From positions 2,418,001 to 2,482,000 of the forward strand of contig JARFIW010000139.1 of NCBI GenBank assembly GCA_036346225.1: a stretch of 64,000 bases of DNA. The letters run 5' to 3'. The notes below the pieces were generated by a model. That model did no database searches and was not told the DNA's origin. It saw only the letters and a program-made list of their open reading frames with translations. This document shows, in pieces, positions 55,101 to 64,000 of this stretch. Numbering within the stretch: the first letter of the stretch is position 1; each line of letters starts with the position of its first letter. Position numbers and translations under genes: made by a program. The DNA is from Platerodrilus igneus (Eukaryota > Arthropoda > Insecta > Coleoptera > Lycidae).

Positions 55101-57060
55101 CGCTATGCTTTCTTGACCCTGCTTCTCTATGGTGTACCTTGCTTTGCCGCTTCAAATTCTAAAGCACGAGCTAGCGAATCATCTTACTTGGTCGAGCCAA
55201 CTGTTGTGCTTGTTAGATCTCTCTGTCGTGAATCCCGTCAACAAGGTGTTACGTTCTAATACATATTTGGATTTAATTTAAGATCTTTTAAAAATATTCT
55301 CACGCTTCCGCTTCGATATTTTATATAACTACCGGATAAAGAGGACGCCTCTGATTACGCTCCTACTTAAATAAATCGACTTGTTGCTGTAAATCTCATC
55401 CTCATACCATTAAAACGTGTACTTTTGCAACACTCTGTAGAATGTAATTATCACATTTAAATTAAGTCAAAGTACCTCGATTTATCTTTATGGTTTGATA
55501 TAAAGCTTCAAATATAACTCGGTTATCTACAATTTTTATTTTTTAAAGAATATAGAAGTTTGAACAGCGTAAATTTTCTACAATTGTATTGGTATTTTAC
55601 GGTATTTGTTATCGTTCATGCAGAACAACGTCATTAAAAGTGTTCTTAGGACATGTGTTACCCAGGTATTTGGATTTCTTATCATCTCGTTTCTTAATTT
55701 CACTTGACTTTGCTCTTGCTTTTCGCCGTCATAACATGTACTCTTTACGTGCTCAATACTGTTACTGCAAGAGCGATGCACGTTTATCTTTTTCGCGAGT
55801 ACTAGACATCTTGGGTCCATCGCTTTTTTTACGTAGGTAGTGCTTTTCAACGTAGACGCAATGATTCTCCTACGTTAAGACAAATTGCTATGTAGGCCCG
55901 ACTATTCTTTGACGTTGACCAGCTGCTTTTGTCTGTAAACCGCTGTTACAGTTATGGTAGCAGGGTGAATGGATCCTGACTACCGCGGCATCACTGTATT
56001 GATCCATCTCCGATGGAATGCAAGATAAGTATACCGACGCATACAGGTGTGTGACTTGTTTTCTTTTGTTCATACCAAGAATTATTATTTATCAGCGGTT
56101 GATGTTGGTGCGAAACCCGATCCTGACTACCGCGGCATCACTGTATTGATCCATCTCCGATGGAATGCAAGATAAGTATACCGACGCATACAGGTGTGTG
56201 ACTTGTTTTCTTTTGTTCATACCAAGAATTATTATTTATCAGCGGTTGATGTTGGTGCGAAACCCGTTTAAAAACTAGCATCGCTAGTGCTCCGGGTTAT
56301 TTTTTTAATGCTTACTGGAACTCTTTCTACATTTAATACTTTAATTTACCATGCTTGCTAATGAGAAAATCTAAGCATTACTTTTTTTCCAATTATATTT
56401 ATTACATGTTAGCTACAATATGCGCATTTCGTGGATCCAAGCGAGTAATATCTGATTCAAACTCCTGCAAAATGTCGTTGGTCTTTTGGTAAGGTTTTTC
56501 ATTTTAGCGTGGTGCACTTGTAAATGAGAGTCGCTGTACCTCATCTCCAGCCTTGATGTTAAGACGCCGTAACTTCTTTAGTGATGGTCTGGTATGGTCT
56601 ACAGAATATTCAACGCCTAACGCGACAATCAATGCGGTTGCACTTCGCCGTAGTTCTAGCCGTTAGCTTTCGCGACAGCTTCGAATTGTTTAAAATGTCT
56701 GCTAAGGGGGCTTTTCATCAAACATGGGTGTTTTCACCCTGAACATTGACGTAAGTTTGCATTCCCGATATTTTGGGGCGTGCTGTTGTATCATTAAAAA
56801 TGCGGACTCTAGCTCTTGTGCTGTTTTTTTTCCATTTTACGCAGTCGTTAACATTTTTTCTGGAAGGCTTGCGGTGACTCGCTATTGTTTTTCCGCATTT
56901 TCATTTAATTTTGGAGAATTCGTTTAACTGTGCTACCCGGCTTGTAAAGTTTTCCTCAATGCCTGACTTGAAATCCTTCAAAAAGGAAAGAATATCGCTG
57001 TTCAATTCCTGTTGTTGATTACGAAGTACTGGCATGCAAATAGAAATCGTTAAAATTTGT
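55101..57060 (-). pseudogene. Gypsy 2 gag region, strongly decayed
   Basis: By position this is gag plus leader. No frame is recognisable for long; short minus-strand frames at 55850-55578, 56073-55888 and 57083-56901 (RNQQQELNSDILSFLKDFKS then GIEENFTSRVAQ, coiled-coil-like) may be remnants. Contains the perfect 147-bp tandem duplication at 55973-56266. Confidence 0.5.
55973..56266. repeat. Perfect 147-bp tandem duplication
   Basis: Copy 1 is 55973-56119 and copy 2 is 56120-56266; each begins ATCCTGACTACCGCGGCATC and ends GCGAAACCCG. I found no difference between them by eye, although the surrounding element is heavily decayed. Either a very recent tandem duplication or an assembly artefact. 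Confidence 0.9.
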
Positions 57061-57066
57061 TTTTTA

Positions 57067-57093
57067 CTACAATCCCCCACCACTTGTCATCAA
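57067..57093 (-). other. Primer-binding-site-like sequence of Gypsy 2
   Basis: Adjoins the inner end of the right (5') LTR. On the minus strand TTGATGACAAGTGGTGGG follows LTR end TTTTTTCACA; the plus strand AATCCCCCACCACTTGTCA resembles the 3' end of a tRNA-Leu-type acceptor. Decayed, so the tRNA identity is tentative. Confidence 0.4.
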
Positions 57094-57707
57094 TGTGAAA
57101 AAACTCTAATTGCAAAACATAAGTTCTTTATTATCAAGCAGTTTACACAAGCCACTTCAAAAATTTGTAAATACAATCAAATTCTAAAAGCCTCCCAACA
57201 ATTTATTTCCAGCTAATTTCTAACAGTACGTATTAACTTCTAAAAACTACGAGGATATCTTCTTAATTATTTATATGGAACGACTATTTATGTCGATCAC
57301 TATAATAAATTTATATCGATCACTACTATAATTTATCTTACAGAGGGCAATTTATATTAACAGTGTGTACCACTAATTTATCTCACGACTTTATAGCTCG
57401 AATAAAAACGTAATACTACAATCAAAATCTCAATTAGAATTGAACTAGTTACTGCTAATAACGGCATTATATTCATTATACAATTGTTCTAGATATCTCG
57501 AGAACATACCAGAATATGCAAATAACATTCTAGCGGTTTCCTATTGTGAGACTAATAAAACTCTGAAATGTAAACTTTGGTACGTGTCAATCAAATCCAT
57601 CTAAAGATGCCGCTCCGCAGGTGTTTATCAATAATCTTTTGTGTACAAATGCCTCCTTTACATTCTGTTGTATTACTCTGGTCAAAGGTAGACTAAACAG
57701 CGCTACA
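57094..57707 (-). repeat. 5' LTR of Gypsy element 2
   Basis: About 614 bp, longer than its partner owing to internal additions (including a local repeat of TTATATCGATCACTA near 57295-57325). Matches 50661-51110 in a series of collinear blocks. Confidence 0.7.
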
Positions 57708-57939
57708 ATTTTAATCCAACATTGAAAGGTATAATATATACTGGCAACTAATAAATAGGCAAAAGCTTTGTTTGAAACAAAGCTCAAAAACAAACCTTTT
57801 TAACACCGTCAGGTAATTAAAATGTATTATTCGAACATGAATTTTATTACTCGATTAGTGGAAAAGAATAAATTTTTAAAAGAGTATAAAATTCTTTTAT
57901 TTAAGTAAATTAGTTACTTTTAATATCAATATTTCTTTG

Positions 57940-58880
57940 CGTATACTCATATGTGCTTTTTTGCGTAATGCAATGTACAAGTGTTCAGATTTTCCTTAAT
58001 TAAAACAGCATTTCAATATTAATGCACAATGCGGTTATGTTATTTCTTAAAATTAGTTTTGAGCTAACTTTTGTCAAAGAAGAGTTCATTTTGCTTTTAT
58101 GAATAACATTTTCGGGTAGTAGTAACGAGCTTTACCCAACCATATTAAAGATTTTAATCAGTATTCAGTGAAGTTTTTAATATTTATATTGCCAGAACAA
58201 AAAAAAAACCGTAATACGATAACTTCCTTGAAGTTTTTAATACTTCACGACTTGTCAACATCAAGGAATTTGCATATGGCATCCTATTATGAGAGGATGC
58301 CGACAGATGCGCCAGATAAGGGATGGTATTGTATTTTTGAATTATAACACCCTTCTTACTGAAACGAAGGGGCAATATCGATGTCTCCATTCAAAAGGAA
58401 ATATTGTGTTCGCCACAGAATGCATTAAAGAGAAAGTTCGCCTTTGATATAAAATATGAATTTTAAATATCTGTTGCTAAATTATTTCGTTATGCGAAAG
58501 GTAATTTCAAACGTAAAAAAACACAGCTTTAGCTCAATTATCACAAACTCATGCTTAAAATGAACAAAGCACAAAGCGCTGGGAAGTTTCTATGGAATAT
58601 TTGTATACAGTACATAAGTTCAATTCGAGATAGTAGGAAAAGTACTAGTTAAAAGAATAAGGATTTATTTTTAGTGTGATTATAAACGTAACAAAGTCTA
58701 CGCCTACCTGAAATTTAAACACAATAGTTTTCTAGCTTTCCGAGATCCCACGAGATTAGTCTCTGCCTAATCGAAAACGGACAAAATATAGTTGTTTCTG
58801 GCTGTATCTTCTAGTGCTGAAATCGATTTTGATATTACTTTTGGGTTTAAGGTTTCTGAGTAGGTCTGATTAGCACTTCA
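57940..58880 (-). repeat. Unclassified dispersed repeat, copy C
   Basis: Minus-strand counterpart of copy B (37860-38830). The middle (58390-58184) is nearly identical and keeps an open frame of 68 residues (METSILPLRF...LAHLSAS...LMLTSREVLKTS). Right-hand sequence (58735-58840) matches the AATCTCGTGGG and ATCGATTTT blocks of copies A and B; left-hand sequence (57945-58130) matches the distal end of B (AAAACTAATTT, GCATTGTGCATTAATATTGA). Confidence 0.72.
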
Positions 58881-59519
58881 TCGGTTGGTTTTCATTACTG
58901 TATATAATATAGAAGTATGTTGTGTCAACCTGTTTGGGCAGTTGTTCTGTCATCCAATTGCATCGGATAAGTTTAAAATGTTGAAGATATTTTGGTTTCT
59001 TAGATTTGAGATGTACGTTTTACTTAAAAGAAGTGATTATTTTTAGATAAGTTTTTAGATGCTGTTTAAATGGCTTTAGACATGCTCGTTTTCAGATAGT
59101 GTTTTGTATATAAATAAGTATAAGAAAAGTTTACGGAATATTATAATTTATGCTTTATTTTCTTCGTTTGTTATTCCGATACTTTATTTATATAAAAAAA
59201 TTCATCTTTCCTATACAAATCGTCCCCACTACGGCAGACTAGCGAAACTGACACAAGTAGCAAAACTGCTTTATAATTCGCATCTAACTCACTACACTAG
59301 ATCTGTACTCTAGCAAAGCATTGTATATGTAGCTCACACCGTTTGTATATTATCTGCTCCATTAGTTTAACTCAACTACAATATTAGCAAATTCAAATAC
59401 AGAAAAGTAGCCAATCAGATGTGTAAATAGTTTCAATGTAGTACCTTCGGGTGGATCATAGTGGACGTAGCCGCAAGTATATATTATATATATATTATAT
59501 ATATATTATAATGTGTAAA
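58881..59519. other. AT-rich stretch with short (TA)n-like tract
   Basis: A TATATATTATATATATATTA run lies at about 59480-59510, next to the end of the hAT fragment. The open frame 59104-59313 (plus) is low-complexity and unrecognised. Confidence 0.4.
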
Positions 59520-59521
59520 TA

Positions 59522-60480
59522 GTTTACCATAGCGAACTTAGCCAAAAACAACAATACTCATCCTGGGCTTCCTTATTTCCTGATGAATTTATATTGGAAA
59601 GATTGGTTTCCTTAGCTACCGAAATTCCATACTCTAGCAAACCTTCGCGAATTTGCATGTAAAAACTATTTTTATCTTCACTCTTGTTGACATATAGAAA
59701 ATCTTTTAATGATGGATCCAGAAATGTTGTCATCAAATGCAAGGTTGTTATTGAAGGCAAAAACTTTTCGTTCAATGCTTCAACAAATTTTCGCTTCAAT
59801 AACTTAATTTTGGCGGGATCTTGTGGACTTTGAATTTCCCACATATTTCGCAAACAGTAAAACGAAGGTAAGACGTTTTAGAGGATGCATCGGAAAGACT
59901 GTTCAAGAACATCAAACATTTGTCCCACAGGATTTAAGAAATTTAACATATCATTAAGCAGTTGGCGATCAATGCACTCAATCAAACCGTTGCTCCCTCG
60001 TGTCGTTAAAAGAGAAACTAATACTGAAACTGCCCGTTCATCGGTTACATTCAGATTTTCGCTAATCGAACTAAACATGTTGAGTAATGACCGCCTTGTT
60101 TTTTCACCATGCTTCAAGGATCGAGGCAATTCCGATTGGATGTCTGTTGTCATCTTCACGTATGTTACAAGTGCATTCGATCTCTCATAGAGAAGATTGA
60201 TATTTTCATTTAACTGTCTACACTGTTCCCAAGCAGTTTGTAGGCTGGGGTTTAGTCTATGACGCGCACAGTCTACACCCACTTTTAATTGGTAGCAGCT
60301 ATAATATTACTACCGCAATCTGTTGTTATTGGAATATCGATAACATTACAATTGCATTCTAATAATATAGTATCTAAAACAAACGCAATATTCTCTGCAA
60401 TTTTCTTTTGAGGAAAAGATTTACAAGCATACATACATCTGCGTAAACTCCACAAACCATCCTTTGATTCAATCAAAAAA
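59522..60480 (-). pseudogene. hAT transposase remnant #4 (hobo/Ac-like core)
   Basis: Minus-strand fragment of a different hAT lineage from #1-#3 (no DUF4371 text). 60476-60285: KIAENIAFVLDTILLECNCN then VIDIPITTDCGSNIIAATN, the catalytic-Asp region (TTDxGxNI). 60282-59878: MGVDCARHRLNPSLQTAWEQ (the CAxHxLN block), HGEKTRRSLLNMFSSISENL. 59853-59524: KRKFVEALNEKFLPSITTLH, MTTFLDPSLKDFLY (the LDPxxK motif). Only short breaks separate the frames. N-terminal BED finger and C-terminal dimerisation domain are missing. Confidence 0.85.
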
Positions 60481-60942
60481 ATATCACGTCTAAATATGAC
60501 GATTACTAACCCTGATGTTAGTACTTAGTTGTCATTGTTTTTTTTTTTAAAGTCCAACTACAATCCAGAATGATGCAAATTTTGAAATCTTATAGTATTA
60601 TTGCTACAATAGTGAGAAGAGAAGCTAGAAACAGAAATTTTTAAATTTATTAAGATTATAACATACAAATTTCTATAAGTTTATAACACCGAATTGTGTG
60701 CCATAGCACGTTTCTTTGAAAAAATTTAAAAATGCAGTTTCATATTAAAAGAAAGGCGCAGTACCTACTCTTATCACATTATAAATTATTTTGGCGCATA
60801 CTTCAAATTCATAAAATGAGTACAAGTGACTAACTGAACTAATAACTTTATGTATAATTTTGTGAACGTACTTAATAAACTGACCTGAAAGTTCACTACT
60901 ATAGCTTTATCTAGAGAAAGCCATTCTGTCACTTTATTAATT
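60481..60942. other. AT-rich stretch, nothing identified
   Basis: No feature recognised; may contain decayed N-terminal sequence of hAT remnant #4. Confidence 0.35.
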
Positions 60943-61078
60943 TGGATCACTGGATCAATTTCGGTCACTGGGTCAATTTAGGTTACCGGATCAATTTGGG
61001 TCGCCGGGTCAATTTGGGTTGTCTAATCAATTTGGGTTGCCTTTTCAATTTAGGTCACCGGGTCAATTCGGGTCGATA
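60943..61078. repeat. 18-bp minisatellite, about seven units
   Basis: Degenerate head-to-tail units of the form GGTCACCGGGTCAATTTG, spaced exactly 18 bp. Just beyond, 61078-61100 contains ACTTGACCCGGTGACCC, an inverted copy of the unit, so the array end can fold back on itself. A further ACTGGCTCACTTGACCC lies at about 61120. Confidence 0.85.
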
Positions 61079-61140
61079 CACTTGACCCGGTGACCCAAAG
61101 AAAAAGTGACCACTTGGACTCACTGGCTCACTTGACCCAT

Positions 61141-61789
61141 GAACCTTTTCATCTCTGGTAGTAAGCGCTCTTCAGGAACTATGAGCAGTCAGTTTTAAGC
61201 AGCCCAGCTCCAAGTTCGTCGGCACTAATGGAAGTTAGTATTGCTTAATAGTAGATTATCGTTTATAATGTTGGTATTACTATAGTGTTAATAAAATGTA
61301 CTGAAACATTGCAACGATATTATAAATCGGCAACAACTTTTGTGCATCTGATTTGCTTTAAGAACCCTTATTTAACATAAGCGCCCCGTTTGATTCTTTT
61401 CCATGCTTCACATTTTCTACTTTCTACTTCGCTACAATAATGAAACCGTTTAGAATCTTGCTCTATAAATTTGTTGTCTAAAGTTGTAATCTATTAAGGC
61501 TTGTCCACTATAAGACTTTATTAATGGTATTACTACCGAAATCTATAACAAAATGCAGGATTTCAGGTTTACCTTATATGCTAAAGTTATAAATAATTGC
61601 ACAATCCAGTTTTCAAATAACTTTTTAAGTCTGTTAGAAAGATACGCAATGTATTAAAGTTTACTTTCATTTTACAAAGAATTTTATAACTGAAATTTAC
61701 ATTTCTATCTTAGTAAAGATTTAGAATTTGAATTTCTTACCTTTTGTGTGCATGGTGTTAATTAAGTTGATGATTGTTTAAATTGCAAC
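61141..61789. other. AT-rich stretch, nothing identified
   Basis: Nothing recognisable. Confidence 0.35.
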
Positions 61790-63206
61790 TCTTAATTTGA
61801 AGACGACTCAGATAAAGATCCACAATCTGAAAATAGCCGTAATAGATTCGTTTGGACTACAAAACATCACTTAGGTGGAATAACATCAAAATCATATTCT
61901 TACAATTCCAAAGGTAGATATGCAATTATTTTTGCAACACCAACAACTGCAATACTTTTTTTTAGGAGAAAGTCGACAAGAACGTTTGCTGAAAATATTT
62001 CATTAACTCTAAATTATGATACTCTAAATTCTAAGAGGTTTCAAAAATTTTTGTAGGTGATGAAAGCTCGCTTTTGCTAACGTCTAGTTCTGCAAGTTAT
62101 CGGCTACTAACTGGTCAAAATTTGCTGCCTAACGCACAATTACAGCCAAAGAAACGTAGAAAGCTGAATGTCAGTATATGGAAAAGAAACATCCAGAAAA
62201 CGAAATGCCTTATGAGAGAAAGTTTTATAAGTACGGGAAAACATGTAGGTTCAAGACCTATTAATATTCGACGCTTGAACAAAGTTAGCCACACATTTTC
62301 AAACAAATTTAAGAAGAAGTAAGGAAAAATGTTTATAACAGTTTCCGAAATTTGCATACATTTACAGACCAACGCCAATATATCACCTATGTGTCGGAAC
62401 AAAAGATCAAGAGAAAAACAACTGATCGACCGTTAAGGAGATCACTTACTAAAAACTATAGTTTTTCAAAGGATACCACAAAGGAGCCTGCGTGCCGAGA
62501 ATTCTTTTTATATACTTTAAACATTGTTGAAAGTTTGGTGAGAGAAGCACTAAGGTAGCAAAATGAAGTGTTATGTTTCCGGATATGAGGATAAAACACG
62601 AACCCAAGAACAAGTTGACAATACAAGATCATTGTTTTATTAAGGAGCATATTTTGTTTTTTTCCAGTCTAGAATAACGTTATCGTCGAAAAAAGTGATA
62701 TTTAGAACCTAGTCTAAACATAACTAAAATGTATAAACTCTATAAAATTAAATACGAAGAAGCAGTTAGAAAACCTTTAAGCTTTGAAAAGTATACGAGA
62801 TGCTTCCGTGAATACAAACTTACGTTTCATGTTCCTCGAGAAGACCGCTGCAAGATTTGTTTAAAATTCGAAGTGAAGAAAAAACCTGGTGGAACTTTTA
62901 GAAACCAAAATGGAAGCATTTAATCTACACCTTGGTAGGAAAGAAGCTGACCGTAATTTAAAAAATAATAATAAGCACAAGGCAAAAGAAAACGAAAAGG
63001 TTTTGGCGTTCCAGTTTTATTTGCAAGCCGTATTAAGTACCACAAAAGTATCATCTCAAGGACCGCTTTTCTACGTAAAAAAGCTTGTTGTGTATAATTT
63101 AATTGTTAATAATTTAGAAGATGAATCAATGGATTGTTTTATTTGGGACGAGACTGAAGGAAAGAGAGGAAGTGTAGTTATTTCAACTTCAAGTATTCAT
63201 ACCTGA
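61790..63206 (+). pseudogene. Transposase-like family relic (insect-expanded, uncharacterised)
   Basis: Broken gene of a family I recognise from many insect and other invertebrate genomes as an uncharacterised, often multi-copy, transposase-like protein. 62074-62322: PKKRRKLNVSIWKRNIQKTK, the family's basic N-terminal WKRN motif. 62729-62923: MYKLYKIKYEEAVRKPLSFE and VPREDRCKICLKFE, with a CxxC pair. 62889-63206: KAKENEKVLAFQFYLQAVLS, FYVKKLVVYNLIVNNL, FIWDETEGKRGS. In relatives the FQFYLQ segment reads FxFDLQ, and that Asp is thought to be catalytic in an RNase-H-like fold; here it is Tyr. Frames are interrupted by stops. The assignment is from memory of the family pattern, not from a search. 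Confidence 0.6.
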
Positions 63207-64000
63207 TGAAGTACCGTCAAACGGTGTTAAATGGGACAGTTTGAGACAAATTCAACTTCACTACCTTTTCAGAGTAATTTACTAAAGAATAAAATATAAC
63301 AATAGTTATAGGGTGTATTAGGCTTTCAAATCCAATTATTATTGAACTATTGACGTACATAATTACTAAAAAAATCGTCAAATACTGTTGTCCCTAATTA
63401 AAACCTAATCAGGTTAAAATGGGACATTATAGAAAATGATATAATAATTTCAATGCTATTGCAAAATTTGTCCTACTTTACCCAAAAGCACAATAAGTTC
63501 AGACAGATCTATCAATTTTTTACAAAATTTTGGAAAAACTTTTATAATAAAGCACTAAAAATAGTGAAAAAAAGGTTTATTCTTTTTAACAAGTGTTTAT
63601 ACATATATTGCATAAAATCAAACACTAAAAACCAAAATTGAAACAGTTTTTTGACTTAATATAATGTTCTTCCATATATGACGACCTCTAGAAATTACGG
63701 GTAAGACCAAAATACTGATGATATCATTTCATTTAATATTAACAATATTCTCTATTTGAGGGAATATGAAAATGTATTCATGTTTTATATAAGATCTCAT
63801 ACAACGAACTTTAATATTATCCTCCATATATCAATGACTTGAGCGATAAAAAAATTGAACGTTTCCCTTTTAGTAACTTTGTCATATAAACATTTCGTCA
63901 CTATAAAATTGTTGACGACTGGATTCTTCATTTCATGAGAGTAATTTCCCTTTCCACGATCTTCGTTTTCTATTTCAGTTTCACAGTAGGAACTTGCAGG
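63207..64000. other. AT-rich end with a repeated GTTAAAWTGGGACA motif
   Basis: GTTAAATGGGACA occurs at about 63225 and GTTAAAATGGGACA at about 63413, suggesting a small decayed repeat. Nothing else recognised. Confidence 0.4.

Larger units (their letters stand above)
50661..57707 (-). mobile_element. Ty3/Gypsy LTR retrotransposon 2 (412/mdg1-like), old
   Basis: About 7.05 kb on the minus strand. Diverged LTRs lie at 50661-51110 and 57094-57707. Both are delimited on the plus strand by TGT(A/G)A…AAAACTCT at the left and GCGCTACA at the right. A primer-binding-site-like sequence adjoins the right LTR and a purine-rich tract the left one. Order inside: gag region, CCHC knuckle, protease, RT, RNase H, integrase, all with many frame breaks. 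LTR divergence is far greater than in Gypsy 1, so this insertion is much older. No clear 5-bp target duplication (GATAT on the left versus ATTTT on the right). Confidence 0.85.

Noticed and set aside
63205..63240. CTGATGAAGTACCGTCAAACGG as another hammerhead core
   Set aside because: There is no GAAA in the right place and no pairing stem I; chance occurrence of CTGATGA.

Overview
This is AT-rich nuclear DNA from an animal, almost certainly an insect (a beetle is a guess from the transposon families, not a demonstration). No bacterial or organellar gene organisation is present. I find no convincing multi-exon host gene, tRNA or rRNA. Nearly everything recognisable is transposable-element (TE) sequence, mostly broken by stops and frameshifts and often nested.

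Layout. 0.2-5.4 kb: two decayed hAT transposases (one per strand) with a minus-strand RTE-type LINE fragment between them. 7.6-12.5 kb: two fold-back elements bordered by (TA)n tracts, each carrying a hammerhead-ribozyme-like motif as in Penelope-like elements. The second is split by a complete-ended hAT transposon (8143-11896) with matching terminal inverted repeats and a perfect 8-bp target duplication. 13.6-15.7 kb: an unclassified dispersed repeat (copy A) and another RTE fragment. 16.5-21.3 kb: two Jockey/CR1-like LINEs in opposite orientation. 21.8-23.7 kb: an RTE 5' half interrupted by RTE 3' fragments. 23.8-26.1 kb: a Ty3/Gypsy protease-RT remnant, a tRNA-Lys-like primer-binding site and a TATA/GC-rich patch. 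27.0-27.5 kb: a third (TA)n-bordered fold-back repeat. 30.8-32.2 kb: a third Jockey/CR1-like LINE. 33.1-37.3 kb: the most complete RTE copy, with several tandem 3' ends and flanked by a ~195-bp direct repeat. 37.9-38.8 kb: dispersed repeat copy B.

39.2-50.1 kb is one PIF/Harbinger DNA transposon with TIRs, a 3-bp target duplication, a Myb/SANT-like accessory gene on the plus strand and a HARBI1-type transposase gene on the minus strand. A 3599-bp Ty3/Gypsy retrotransposon with unusually short 140-bp LTRs has inserted into an exon of the Myb-like gene (5-bp TSD ATTGT). 50.7-57.7 kb is a second, older Ty3/Gypsy element of 412/mdg1 type, containing a perfect 147-bp tandem duplication. 57.9-58.9 kb is dispersed repeat copy C; 59.5-60.5 kb a fourth hAT fragment; 60.9-61.1 kb an 18-bp minisatellite; 61.8-63.2 kb a decayed gene of an insect-expanded, transposase-like family.

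The genes do not form a host pathway. They are the replication machinery of selfish elements: transposase plus DNA-binding partner for Harbinger, gag/protease/RT/RNase H/integrase for the Gypsy elements, and endonuclease plus RT for the LINEs. The most interesting signals are the hammerhead-like modules, a possible self-primed short-LTR Gypsy element, the long direct repeat around the RTE copy, and the unclassified ~1-kb repeat family whose short reading frame stays open in two of three copies.
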